From contig JAZQRM010000041.1 in the NCBI GenBank assembly GCA_045629585.1, positions 1-45,543 on the forward strand: DNA of 45,543 nucleotides. The letters are read 5' to 3'. Under the pieces are notes generated by a model, which ran no database searches, was not told the DNA's origin, and was given only the letters and a program-made list of their open reading frames with translations. Numbering within the stretch: position 1 is the stretch's first letter; each line of letters begins with the position of its first letter. Both the position numbers and the translations under genes were made by a program. The stretch is from Taishania sp045629585 (GTDB taxonomy: Bacteria; Bacteroidota; Bacteroidia; Flavobacteriales_D; Crocinitomicaceae). Shown piece after piece: positions 15,599 through 23,879 of this stretch.

Positions 15599-16273
15599 TT
15601 GATGTGTTTTATAGAAATCTTCAATATAATCCATAGCTTCTTGTGCACTATCAACAACTTTAAGAAGTTCCATGTCTTTTGCAGAAACATTTCCTTCTTG
15701 TTCCAGCATAATATTTTTGATCCAATCCACTAATCCTTGCCAATAATTTTTGCCAATTAGCACGACCGGACGTTTATTAATTTTATTGGTCTGAATGAGC
15801 GTTAAAGCTTCAAACATCTCATCTAATGTGCCTAAACCTCCGGGTAAAACAACAAAACCTTGTGAATATTTTACGAAAATCACTTTACGAACGAAAAAGT
15901 AATCAAACTTAAGATTCGACTCTTTATCGATGTATTTATTGTCAAATTGTTCAAAAGGCAAATCAATATTCAAACCAATCGATTTACCACCTCCTAACTG
16001 CGCGCCTTTATTACCTGCTTCCATGATTCCTGGACCACCACCAGTAATAACACCAAAACCAGACTCCGCTAATAATCTTGAGATTTCGACAGCTGTCTGA
16101 TAGTAAGGATTGTCCTCTTTTGTGCGAGCCGAGCCAAATACAGAAATACTTGGTCCTATCTTGGCCATTTTCTCATAACCTTCAACAAATTCAGACATGA
16201 TTTTAAAAATTGCCCAGCTATCGTTGCTTTTTATATCGTTCCAATCCTTTTGTAATCGACTATTTAATGACAT
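15581..16273 (-). CDS. LOG family (TIGR00730) nucleotide 5'-monophosphate phosphoribohydrolase
   Basis: A 230-residue Rossmann-fold protein with both LOG motifs: GGGPGIMEAGNKGA at about residues 79-92 and PGGLGTLDE at about 143-151. Family members cleave cytokinin or purine riboside 5'-monophosphates to free bases and are often mislabelled lysine decarboxylases. The larger size and FDYFFVRKVIFVKYSQGFVVLPGG region fit the bacterial type II subgroup. It is divergent from the DUF2279 gene, with a 103-bp shared upstream region. Confidence 0.9.
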   Translation of the reverse strand: MSLNSRLQKDWNDIKSNDSWAIFKIMSEFVEGYEKMAKIGPSISVFGSARTKEDNPYYQTAVEISRLLAESGFGVITGGGPGIMEAGNKGAQLGGGKSIGLNIDLPFEQFDNKYIDKESNLKFDYFFVRKVIFVKYSQGFVVLPGGLGTLDEMFEALTLIQTNKINKRPVVLIGKNYWQGLVDWIKNIMLEQEGNVSAKDMELLKVVDSAQEAMDYIEDFYKTHQLSPNF

Positions 16274-16376
16274 AATTCAATTTTAGTTTTCAATAAAAAT
16301 AAAATATAATCTGATTTCTTACTGATTAAACGACAAAGTGTATATGTTATTTTAGAATAAATCAATAAATTCGGTT

Positions 16377-17267
16377 ATGCGTTTACTTCTGTTAACCGTT
16401 TTTATACCAATCTCGATTTTTGGACAGTCTTTCTTTACCGCAAAAGATAGTCTTGATAAAAATAGAACGATTTGGACTTCTACAGGGATAGGTGCAACAT
16501 GGACTGCCACAACGATAGGCCTTTCAACCGTATGGTATAAAGACGTTCCTAAATCCAAATTTCATTTTTTTAACGACAGGAATGAATGGTTACAGATGGA
16601 CAAAATAGGTCATATTTACACCGCAAACAAGATTTCGCAACTTACTTTTGATTTATACCATTGGTCGGGTTGGAAAAACAACTCCGCAGCTTTAATGGGA
16701 TTTGGGGTTTCAACTGGTTTTCAGTTAACACTAGAGTTCATGGATGGTTTTTCACGTGACTGGGGCTTTTCATGGTGGGATATCGCTGCCAATACAACTG
16801 GCTCTACTATTTTTCTTGCGCAACAACTCATCTGGAAAGAACAAAGAATCCTCTTGAAATTTTCTCATTTCCCGAGTAATTACGCGCAGTATAGACCAGG
16901 TACTTTAGGCTCTAATTTTGCAGAACGATTATTAAAAGATTATAATGCACAAACCTATTGGCTTAGCATAAACCCGTCTACATTCGGTAAAAACAATCCA
17001 TTGCCCCAATGGTTATGCTTCTCATTTGGATATTCCATATCAGGTAAACTACATGGAACGGATAATATTTACACACCTGCAGAAACAGGTATTACAATCG
17101 CGGCACAAAGAGAATTTTTACTTTCGTTAGACATTGATTTTAGTAGAATAAAAACAAAAAAACCTTGGTTAAACGCTTTATTAAGACAGTTTAATTACAT
17201 AAAAATCCCCTTCCCTGCATTACGCTGGAAAGGGGACGTATTTTATGGCCATTGGCTCTATTTCTAA
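16377..17267 (+). CDS. DUF2279 family exported protein
   Basis: The 296-residue protein starts with a signal peptide (MRLLLLTVFIPISIFGQ). It continues with the DUF2279 pattern of aromatic membrane-like segments: DKIGHIYTANKISQL, FGVSTGFQLTLEFMDGFSRDWGFSWWDIAANTTGS and FLAQQLIWKEQ. The conserved His, Glu and Asp around DKxGH and EFMDG are notable. The C-terminal part is beta-rich. Role unknown; Pfam calls it a predicted periplasmic lipoprotein, though no lipobox Cys is visible here. It is the only plus-strand gene between 1 and 20578. Its stop overlaps that of aroE. Confidence 0.82.
   Translation: MRLLLLTVFIPISIFGQSFFTAKDSLDKNRTIWTSTGIGATWTATTIGLSTVWYKDVPKSKFHFFNDRNEWLQMDKIGHIYTANKISQLTFDLYHWSGWKNNSAALMGFGVSTGFQLTLEFMDGFSRDWGFSWWDIAANTTGSTIFLAQQLIWKEQRILLKFSHFPSNYAQYRPGTLGSNFAERLLKDYNAQTYWLSINPSTFGKNNPLPQWLCFSFGYSISGKLHGTDNIYTPAETGITIAAQREFLLSLDIDFSRIKTKKPWLNALLRQFNYIKIPFPALRWKGDVFYGHWLYF
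17201..17236 (-). terminator. aroE terminator embedded in the DUF2279 coding end
   Basis: On the minus strand TCCCCTTTCC (17236-17227) pairs with GGAAGGGGA (17214-17206) with one bulge, followed by TTTTTATG. It lies 28 bp below the aroE stop, wholly inside the antisense coding sequence of DUF2279. Confidence 0.7.
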
Positions 17268-17995
17268 TTTTTACTGCTCCAAATGTCCCAAGATTTCAAA
17301 GCTTGTTGCTTTAACATGGTTTCTCCATTTAATATTTGTGCCCCAGCAGATCGTGCTTTCTCTAACAACGTTGTAACGGAAGGATTATAAATCAAATCAA
17401 CGACTAAATGCTCTGTTGTTAAATACTCAAAAGGAATTGGTAAACATTCATCTACATTTGGATACATCCCCACAGGTGTGGTATTCACCAATAATTTACA
17501 AGCTCTTAACATGTGCTCATTCACTTGATCATATCCAAATTGATTTGGACCTTGAGGATTGCGTGAAACAAAGATCACCTCTATCCCTAGTTGTTTAAGA
17601 ACATACTCTACCGCTTTTGAAGCACCACCCGTTCCAAAAATAGCCGCACGCTCATGACGATTTGTTAAAAATGGCTTGATCGATTGTTGAAAACCGAACG
17701 CATCCGTGTTGTGTCCAATCTTTTTTCCATCTTTAATCTGCACACAATTAACAGCACCGATTGCTTCTGCTTCAGGTGAAAGCATATCTAAAAATGGTAT
17801 TATAGATTGTTTATACGGAATAGTAACATTGCATCCATCAATTCCCGATTCTAAAACCGTAGGTAAACCTTCAATTGTAGGAACCGCAAAATTCTCATAA
17901 GTTGCTTTAATACCATATTCCTCAAAATATAAATTAAAGAAAGTCTTCGAATAAGAATGCCCCAGTTGACTACCAACTAATCCAAATTTTTTCAT
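17264..17995 (-). CDS. aroE: Shikimate dehydrogenase
   Basis: Reduces 3-dehydroshikimate with NADPH in aromatic amino acid synthesis. 243 residues. The substrate-binding SxS is in LGHSYSKTFF (S14, S16), the catalytic Lys in NVTIPYKQS and the Asp in GHNTDAFGF. The NADP loop is GTGGASKAV. It is shorter than E. coli AroE (272) but usual for Bacteroidota. Last gene of the minus-strand run NPD-DUF4442-rhodanese-DedA-aroE; convergent with DUF2279, sharing the tetranucleotide CTAA as both stops. Confidence 0.96.
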   Translation of the reverse strand: MKKFGLVGSQLGHSYSKTFFNLYFEEYGIKATYENFAVPTIEGLPTVLESGIDGCNVTIPYKQSIIPFLDMLSPEAEAIGAVNCVQIKDGKKIGHNTDAFGFQQSIKPFLTNRHERAAIFGTGGASKAVEYVLKQLGIEVIFVSRNPQGPNQFGYDQVNEHMLRACKLLVNTTPVGMYPNVDECLPIPFEYLTTEHLVVDLIYNPSVTTLLEKARSAGAQILNGETMLKQQALKSWDIWSSKN

Positions 17996-18013
17996 CTTAC
18001 TAATTAATTAAAG

Positions 18014-18682
18014 TTAGGATTTCTTTCTCATTCGGAAGATCTCAATAATCATTGGTACCAATGAAATACCAATAATTCCGAAGATTACGATTTCAAAATT
18101 ATTTTTTACAAATGAAATATTCCCGAAGAAATATCCCAACATCGTCAGACCGATTACCCAAACAACCCCACCGATAATATTGAAACGAAGGAATTTAGCA
18201 TATTTCATATTCCCAATCCCCGCCACAAAAGGTGCAAATGTTCTTACTATTGGAACAAATCGAGCTATAATTATGGTTTTAGGTCCGTGCTTTTCGAAGA
18301 AATCATGTGTTTGATCGATGTAATTCTGTTTGATTAACTGTTTACCTGCAAACTTCATTTGAAGCATTTTATTACCTACATTCTTTCCTAGATAATAATT
18401 CAGTCCATCTCCTAAAACAGCAGCAATTATAAGTAGTGCCAAAACCAAAAGAAGATTTAATTCAGCTGTTTCGCCTGCATCATTTACAAAACCTGCACAA
18501 AATGTACCTGCTGCAAACAAAAGAGAATCACCTGGTAAAAAAGGCATAATCACCAATCCTGTTTCAACGAAAATGATAAGAAATAAAATAACATAAATCC
18601 AAATACCATAGTCATTAATCATCTGAAATAGATGTTGATCTAGATGAAGAAAAAAGTCTAATATAGAATGAATCGTATCCAT
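18014..18682 (-). CDS. DedA family membrane protein
   Basis: A 222-residue integral membrane protein with five or so helices and the DedA/SNARE-associated core. FVETGLVIMPFLPGDSLLFAAGTF lies at about residues 40-63, and FFEKHGPKTIIIARFVPIVRTFAPFVAGIGNM at about 128-159. The family includes undecaprenyl-phosphate and phospholipid flippases. The conserved Glu (FVETG) and Arg residues (ARFVPIVR) needed by the family are present. It starts 2 bp after the rhodanese gene stop. Confidence 0.93.
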   Translation of the reverse strand: MDTIHSILDFFLHLDQHLFQMINDYGIWIYVILFLIIFVETGLVIMPFLPGDSLLFAAGTFCAGFVNDAGETAELNLLLVLALLIIAAVLGDGLNYYLGKNVGNKMLQMKFAGKQLIKQNYIDQTHDFFEKHGPKTIIIARFVPIVRTFAPFVAGIGNMKYAKFLRFNIIGGVVWVIGLTMLGYFFGNISFVKNNFEIVIFGIIGISLVPMIIEIFRMRKKS

Positions 18683-18684
18683 TT

Positions 18685-18993
18685 TTATTCTAAAATTAAT
18701 GTTGAATCAACTGTATCTACCCAATTTTGTAATCCTCCTTCTAAAACAAAAACTTCTGTCAATTTAAGTTCTGTTTCTATGAAATTAGCAACTGCACTTG
18801 CCCGACCACCAGATTTACAAATAAGAAGCAATGGTTGTTCTAAAGTATTTTCTTTTAAAAAATTACAAACATCGGCCATTGGCACGTTAGTAAACCCCAG
18901 ATTTGCAAACTGATACTCATATGCTTCACGCACATCAATCACCTGAAAATCTTCTAGTCTGGTCTTCAACTCAATAGGAGTAATCCATTTCAT
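18685..18993 (-). CDS. Rhodanese-like single-domain protein
   Basis: A small sulfur-transfer type domain of 102 residues. The active loop is CKSGGR with Cys59, and QVIDVREAYEYQFANL at about 17-32 is the usual N-terminal signature (DVRE-E). I chose the ATG at 18993 over a frame open to 19038, because the latter would overlap a TACTTTTG promoter box and add 15 residues outside the fold. Target thiol acceptor unknown. Confidence 0.88.
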   Translation of the reverse strand: MKWITPIELKTRLEDFQVIDVREAYEYQFANLGFTNVPMADVCNFLKENTLEQPLLLICKSGGRASAVANFIETELKLTEVFVLEGGLQNWVDTVDSTLILE

Positions 18994-19012
18994 CTTCGTC
19001 GTTTTTACGGGA

Positions 19013-19020
19013 CAAAAGTA
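19013..19020 (-). promoter_or_regulatory. Possible -7 box before the rhodanese gene
   Basis: TACTTTTG fits TAnnTTTG and lies 19 bp above the ATG at 18993. A TTG occurs upstream at 15-bp spacing, shorter than usual. Confidence 0.45.
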
Positions 19021-19041
19021 ATCATTTAAATGTAGCAATCT

Positions 19042-19521
19042 CTATGCTTTTACCTTGACAGATGATTCCATGTGAAAAATTGCTACTTCTTCATTCTTGT
19101 TATTCAAAGCCACCACCTTTACTTTCTGATTTACTCGATCACCAGTTTTAGCACTACATTCAACTGCATTGCGAATTAAATCGCCTTCATCACAAACAAA
19201 GTAAACATCCGATTCAGCACGTTTTAAAAACTCCCCGCCCATACTTTTGAATGCGAAAGAAACCTTCATACTTAGTTTTTCAGTAAAATAGAAAGCATGT
19301 AATCCAGCACATAAATCAGCTCCAACTGCTAAAGCTCCGAAATACATGGAGTTTAAATGATTTTTGGAGCGTCTTCTCAACTTTATTCGAACCCGTACCG
19401 TTTTTTCATCTACTTGTAAAACTTTAGGAGAAAGATAACCAATCATTGGAATTTTGAAAAAACCCATCAGAAAAACCATTTTTTTCCAATATGATAATTG
19501 TTCTAATTTATTTGTTTTCAT
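19042..19521 (-). CDS. DUF4442 hotdog-fold protein (thioesterase-like)
   Basis: The 159-residue protein resembles the DUF4442 branch of the hotdog superfamily. The central helix segment SKNHLNSMYFGALAVGADLCAGLHAFYF at about residues 52-79 corresponds to the N-x-H/M-x-G-A-L region of PaaI-type thioesterases. A basic KLRRRSKNH precedes it. Likely an acyl-CoA thioesterase or acyl-binding protein; substrate unknown. It overlaps the NPD gene by 14 bp, so the two are translationally coupled. Confidence 0.75.
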   Translation of the reverse strand: MKTNKLEQLSYWKKMVFLMGFFKIPMIGYLSPKVLQVDEKTVRVRIKLRRRSKNHLNSMYFGALAVGADLCAGLHAFYFTEKLSMKVSFAFKSMGGEFLKRAESDVYFVCDEGDLIRNAVECSAKTGDRVNQKVKVVALNNKNEEVAIFHMESSVKVKA

Positions 19522-20458
19522 ATTCTAGTTTTAGTCGATCAAAAATTGCTTGCATTGGTAAAATTGCTTTTGTATGCTCAATACTTGGTCCTGCACAAAA
19601 AACAGTTTTGTAAGTTGTACTAAAAGCTGCTTTTTCTAAAGACTTCATGCCTTTTACAAAAACCAACATTTTTACATACTTCTTCAGTTTTTTATTTTTA
19701 TTTAAAACGCGTTCAAACCAACCTTGTTGCGTACCAATTTTCTGAACGTAAGGCGTATTGATTACAGTACATGGTGTTCCTGACAATTTAGTCGTTCTTA
19801 CAATATCTTTTGCTCCATAATCGACGCAAGCTTGTTTATAATCATTAGTCACATCAGCCTCGTCGGTAGCGATGAATAAACTCCCCATCGACACACCAGC
19901 AGCACCAAGCTCCATCATTTGACGAATTTCTTGTCCTGTCCCTACTCCACCTGCAGATATTACAGGAACTTTACATTGACTTACCAATTCAGGAATCAAC
20001 TCTTTGAAAGAAATATCACCTGCATGACCTCCAGCTTCCTTATTAACAGCTATTATCGCATCGCAACCTAAGCTTTCAACCTTTTTAGCGTACTTTAAAT
20101 CCGTTACATCGCAAATAACCTTTATCCCATTTTGATGGCATTTCTCAATTGTTTCGGAGGGATTTCCTAAAGAAGTGATAACGAACGCAACCTTCTCTTC
20201 ACATAAAATATCTAAATGCTTTTTATAATGAACATTGGATTGATTAACAATTAAATTGATTCCAAAAGGGCCGTCTATTTGAGATTTGATAAACCGAATA
20301 CCTGCTCTAAAAAGTTCAGGAGTTCTATAATTTAATGCAGGAATGGCTCCTGTTGCACCATTGCGAATAGCTTCTACAATCATTTTCTCATTGGAAACAA
20401 GAAACATTGGTGCGACAATAACCGGGAATTCGATTCCTAGTAAAGTTGTTATTTTCAC
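19508..20458 (-). CDS. Nitronate monooxygenase / NPD-type FMN enzyme (paralogue 1)
   Basis: A TIM-barrel FMN enzyme of 316 residues. It starts KITTLLGIEFPVIVAPM and holds KEAGGHAGD (about residues 139-147) and ISAGGVGTGQEIRQMMELGAAGVSMGSLFIA (phosphate-binding region). The class includes nitronate monooxygenases and 2-nitropropane dioxygenase-like proteins, and also enoyl-reductase FabK-like enzymes, so the substrate is uncertain. The only suitable start is GTG at 20458; the next ATG would remove the first barrel strand. It differs clearly from the second NPD copy at 44545-45498. Confidence 0.85.
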   Translation of the reverse strand: MKITTLLGIEFPVIVAPMFLVSNEKMIVEAIRNGATGAIPALNYRTPELFRAGIRFIKSQIDGPFGINLIVNQSNVHYKKHLDILCEEKVAFVITSLGNPSETIEKCHQNGIKVICDVTDLKYAKKVESLGCDAIIAVNKEAGGHAGDISFKELIPELVSQCKVPVISAGGVGTGQEIRQMMELGAAGVSMGSLFIATDEADVTNDYKQACVDYGAKDIVRTTKLSGTPCTVINTPYVQKIGTQQGWFERVLNKNKKLKKYVKMLVFVKGMKSLEKAAFSTTYKTVFCAGPSIEHTKAILPMQAIFDRLKLEYENK

Positions 20459-20578
20459 GGGGTAACTATATTATTTTTCTACTACCGAAGATAGTAAATT
20501 TATTATGTATGCCTAATAAATAAAATTTCAATGCTCTAAAAATGCTTTTCACCTCCAAAATCCAATTAAATTTACAGC

Positions 20579-21478
20579 ATGGCAACATTTCAAGATTGGA
20601 AGGAAGCTGCACGACCAAGAACGCTTCCATTAAGTTTATCGGGAATTATTTTAGGATCTGGGATCGCATTTTCTCAAGGTTATATTAATTGGTTAATCTT
20701 TGCTTTAGCACTATGTACAACCATATCATTTCAAATACTATCCAATTTGGCAAATGACTATGGAGATGGCGTTAAAGGAACAGATAATGAAAACAGGATT
20801 GGTCCAGAAAGAGCGATACAATCAGGTGCCATAACCAGTAAACAGATGAAAAATGCAATCATCATTTGGGTTATACTCAGTTTTATATTTGCCGGATTGC
20901 TAATCTACTTTGGCACACAACAAATGCCCATCTCATCCATCTATTTTTATATTATACTAGCCATTTTATGCGTTATCGCTGCCATAACATATACGGTCGG
21001 CAAAAACGCTTACGGTTATAATGGAATGGGAGACGTTATGGTTTTTCTTTTCTTTGGAATAGTTGCCGTAATGGGTGTTTACACATTATACAGTAAGCAA
21101 ATTGAATGGATCAATATCCTACCTGCTTGTACAATCGGATTACTTTCCACTGCGGTTTTGAATCTAAATAATATGCGAGACCGCGCGTCAGATATCTTAT
21201 CCAATAAAAATACTTTAGTCGTAAAAATGGGCGCAACAAATGCCAAATATTATCACGCTTTTTTAATTGTTGGAGCAATGTTTAGCTGGGCTTACTTTTT
21301 AAATTACATGAATTATCATTTAGAGTTCATCTCTCTTATTCCATTTTTAATATTAACTCAACACCTTAAAAGAATTGCGAAGGTAACCGATGCAAAAGCA
21401 TTTGACCCTGAATTGAAGGTTGTATCGCTCTCAACTTTTGTGATCGCTGTCGTTTACTTTATCACGATTTGGTTTTAA
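20579..21478 (+). CDS. menA: 1,4-dihydroxy-2-naphthoate polyprenyltransferase
   Basis: Attaches the isoprenoid chain to DHNA to give demethylmenaquinone. UbiA-family membrane enzyme of 299 residues with about eight helices. The first prenyl-diphosphate motif is NLANDYGDGVKGTDNENRIGP at about residues 61-81. The second Asp-rich motif is NLNNMRDRASD at about 195-205. The start MATFQDWKEAARPRTLPLSLS is typical. It is followed after 3 bp by menC, giving a menaquinone pair. Upstream is a 120-bp divergent region shared with the NPD gene, in which I find no consensus box. Confidence 0.95.
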   Translation: MATFQDWKEAARPRTLPLSLSGIILGSGIAFSQGYINWLIFALALCTTISFQILSNLANDYGDGVKGTDNENRIGPERAIQSGAITSKQMKNAIIIWVILSFIFAGLLIYFGTQQMPISSIYFYIILAILCVIAAITYTVGKNAYGYNGMGDVMVFLFFGIVAVMGVYTLYSKQIEWINILPACTIGLLSTAVLNLNNMRDRASDILSNKNTLVVKMGATNAKYYHAFLIVGAMFSWAYFLNYMNYHLEFISLIPFLILTQHLKRIAKVTDAKAFDPELKVVSLSTFVIAVVYFITIWF

Positions 21479-21481
21479 ACC

Positions 21482-22519
21482 ATGAAAGCATCTTTTAAAT
21501 ATCATCCATTAACTTTCAAACGTCCTGCTGGAACTTCAAGAGGTGTTTTGCAAATAAAACATTCATGGATTTTAACACTGGAAGCAAATGGAATAAAAGG
21601 AATAGGTGAATGCAGTATTATACCGGATTTATCAGTTGATTACATTTCATTAGAACTTTATGAAAATGAATTACAAATCCTTTGTGACGGAATAAACGCA
21701 GGAAGTATTCAACCTCAAAATTGGCCTCAACTTTACAGAGACCAATCTTCTATTCTTTTTGGATTAGAATGTGCGTATCTTGATTTAAAGAACGGCGGTA
21801 AACAAATTTATTTCGATAACGCTTTTTCTCAAGGAAAGAAAAAGATTCCTATAAATGGTCTTATCTGGATGGGAGAAGAAGAGTTCATGCATGCCCAAAT
21901 TGAACAAAAAATTACTGAAGGTTTCTCAACTATAAAAATGAAAATTGGTGCGATAGATTGGGAAACAGAACATAAATTGCTTAAAAACATACGTTCAAGG
22001 TTTTCTGCTGATAAAATAACTTTACGCGTGGACGCTAATGGTGGATTTACACCATTAACCGCTCCTCATCTACTGCAACAATTAGCTGATCTGGATATCC
22101 ACTCCATTGAGCAACCTATAAAGCAAAATCAATGGATGGAAATGCAAAGACTTTGCGAAAAATCACCATGTCCTATCGCTCTCGATGAAGAATTAATTGG
22201 GAAAAATAATCTGGAAGATAAGCAGCAGCTACTTGATATTATTAAACCTCAATTCATCATTCTAAAACCTAGTTTACATGGAGGGATTCAAGGTTGTAAC
22301 GAATGGATTCAATTAGCCGACCAAAGATCAATCCCTTGGTGGATGACTTCTGCTTTAGAAAGTAACATTGGACTAAAAGCTATTTGTGAATTTACCGCTG
22401 AATTTGAAAACACTCTACCTCAGGGTTTAGGGACAGGCGGTCTTTATGAAACAAATTTCCCAAGTAAACTTACTGTGGAAAACGGTTATATATATTGGAA
22501 AAGCAAAAAAGAGAGCTAA
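21482..22519 (+). CDS. menC: o-Succinylbenzoate synthase
   Basis: Enolase-superfamily enzyme dehydrating SHCHC to o-succinylbenzoate in menaquinone synthesis. 345 residues. The catalytic KxK is K152/K154 (TIKMKIG). The metal ligands are D184 (RVDANGG), E210 (HSIEQP) and D235 (ALDEE). The second catalytic Lys is K262 (IILKPSLHGG). All are intact. The family also holds dipeptide epimerases, but linkage to menA supports MenC. Its stop codon lies in the loop of a shared terminator. Confidence 0.92.
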   Translation: MKASFKYHPLTFKRPAGTSRGVLQIKHSWILTLEANGIKGIGECSIIPDLSVDYISLELYENELQILCDGINAGSIQPQNWPQLYRDQSSILFGLECAYLDLKNGGKQIYFDNAFSQGKKKIPINGLIWMGEEEFMHAQIEQKITEGFSTIKMKIGAIDWETEHKLLKNIRSRFSADKITLRVDANGGFTPLTAPHLLQQLADLDIHSIEQPIKQNQWMEMQRLCEKSPCPIALDEELIGKNNLEDKQQLLDIIKPQFIILKPSLHGGIQGCNEWIQLADQRSIPWWMTSALESNIGLKAICEFTAEFENTLPQGLGTGGLYETNFPSKLTVENGYIYWKSKKES

Positions 22520-22532
22520 ATGCTCTCTTTTT
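22506..22532. terminator. Bidirectional terminator between menC and the helicase gene
   Basis: AAAAAGAGAGC / GCTCTCTTTTT form a perfect 11-bp stem around a 5-nt loop. The loop contains the menC stop codon TAA. The U-tract works on both strands: menC reads in from the left, and the helicase gene ends 4 bp to the right. Confidence 0.85.
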
Positions 22533-22535
22533 AAT

Positions 22536-23828
22536 CTAAAACTTATTCTTTTTTCCAAACCATGTCTTACGACCCTTATTTTTAGCTGAAGCTACTTTTT
22601 GATCTACCGTTGGTTTAAACTTCTTTTTCTCCTCTTTTTTATCGCCCTCTTTTTTTCGAGCAGGACGAGGTTCTTTCTTAATTACTTCAAAAAACTCCAT
22701 CGGATAATCGTGATCATCATCTACCGGAATCTCTTGATTAGTAATTTTTTCAATCGCAGTTAGGTACGCTTTCTCTTCAAATTCACAAAAAGAAATAGCT
22801 TCCCCTGAACGACCCGCGCGACCAGTACGACCAATTCTATGCACATACGTTTCAGGAATATTAGGTAAATCAAAATTGATTACTAATTCCATACCTTCGA
22901 TATCAATACCACGTGCAGCAATATCTGTTGCAACTAAGCAACGAATCTCTTTAGATTTAAAATTACCCAATGCGCGTTCCCTTGCATTTTGACTTTTATC
23001 ACCGTGTAAAGAATCTGCAGAAATCCCCTTCTTGATTAATGCTTTAGCAATCCGATCGCAGGCATGTTTCATTTTACTGAAAATCAAAACTTGATCTGCT
23101 GAATGCCCATTTAAAACATCCGTCAACAACTTTTGTTTGTTCGTTCTATCTACGAAATAAACTTTTTGAGTTATTTTTTCAGCAGTTGAAGAAACAGGAG
23201 CAACTTCTACTTTAACGGGATCTAATAAAATACGACCTGCCAAGGCTAATATTTCAGGAGCCATTGTGGCTGAGAAAAATAAATTCTGACGTTCTTCAGG
23301 AATAATACGAAGTACTTTTTGTACATCGTTAATGAATCCCATATCCAACATTCGATCAGCCTCGTCCAAAACGAAGAAATCAACATCATAAAGTTTTATA
23401 TGTCCTTGAGCAATTAAATCTAATAAACGACCTGGTGTTGCCACTAGAATGTCTACTCCTTGATTTAAAAGTTCCACTTGTTTATGTTGGCTTACCCCTC
23501 CAAAAATAACAGTGTAATTAAGTGGTAAATGTTTAGAATACGCTTCCAAATTTTCACCAATCTGTATTGCTAATTCTCGCGTTGGAGTAAGTATCAGTCC
23601 GCGAATAACTTTTCTAGATTTCACTTCCTTTTTAGACAAGATATCTAACATGGGGATGCAAAATGCGGCAGTCTTACCTGTTCCCGTTTGGGCACATCCT
23701 AATACATCTTCTCCTTTAAGAATTGCAGGAATGGCTTGAGCTTGAATAGGTGTTGGTGTGGTATAACCATATTCTTCGATTGCTTGTAGGATACGGTGAT
23801 CCAAAGCAAGGTCTTTAAATGAATTCAA
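22536..23828 (-). CDS. DEAD-box ATP-dependent RNA helicase (RhlE-like)
   Basis: Unwinds RNA in ribosome assembly or decay. 430 residues with all motifs in order: the Q motif (GYTTPTPIQAQAIP), Walker A AQTGTGKT at about 46-53, PTRELA, DEAD (VLDEADRMLDMGF), SAT (FFSATM), and HRIGRTGRAGRSG at about 334-346. The tail of about 60 residues is Lys-rich, ending KNKGRKTWFGKKNKF. The only usable start is TTG at 23828, since a stop lies two codons upstream and the next Met is past the Q motif. A -7 box precedes it. Confidence 0.95.
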   Translation of the reverse strand: MNSFKDLALDHRILQAIEEYGYTTPTPIQAQAIPAILKGEDVLGCAQTGTGKTAAFCIPMLDILSKKEVKSRKVIRGLILTPTRELAIQIGENLEAYSKHLPLNYTVIFGGVSQHKQVELLNQGVDILVATPGRLLDLIAQGHIKLYDVDFFVLDEADRMLDMGFINDVQKVLRIIPEERQNLFFSATMAPEILALAGRILLDPVKVEVAPVSSTAEKITQKVYFVDRTNKQKLLTDVLNGHSADQVLIFSKMKHACDRIAKALIKKGISADSLHGDKSQNARERALGNFKSKEIRCLVATDIAARGIDIEGMELVINFDLPNIPETYVHRIGRTGRAGRSGEAISFCEFEEKAYLTAIEKITNQEIPVDDDHDYPMEFFEVIKKEPRPARKKEGDKKEEKKKFKPTVDQKVASAKNKGRKTWFGKKNKF

Positions 23829-23850
23829 ATGCTAACTAATTTATGAATAA

Positions 23851-23858
23851 CAAAGATA
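23851..23858 (-). promoter_or_regulatory. -7 box before the helicase gene
   Basis: TATCTTTG lies 22 bp above the TTG start. The nearest upstream TTG is at only 12-bp spacing, so the -33 element is weak or absent. Confidence 0.55.
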
Positions 23859-23879
23859 CGATAAAGTCGTCAATTTTAT

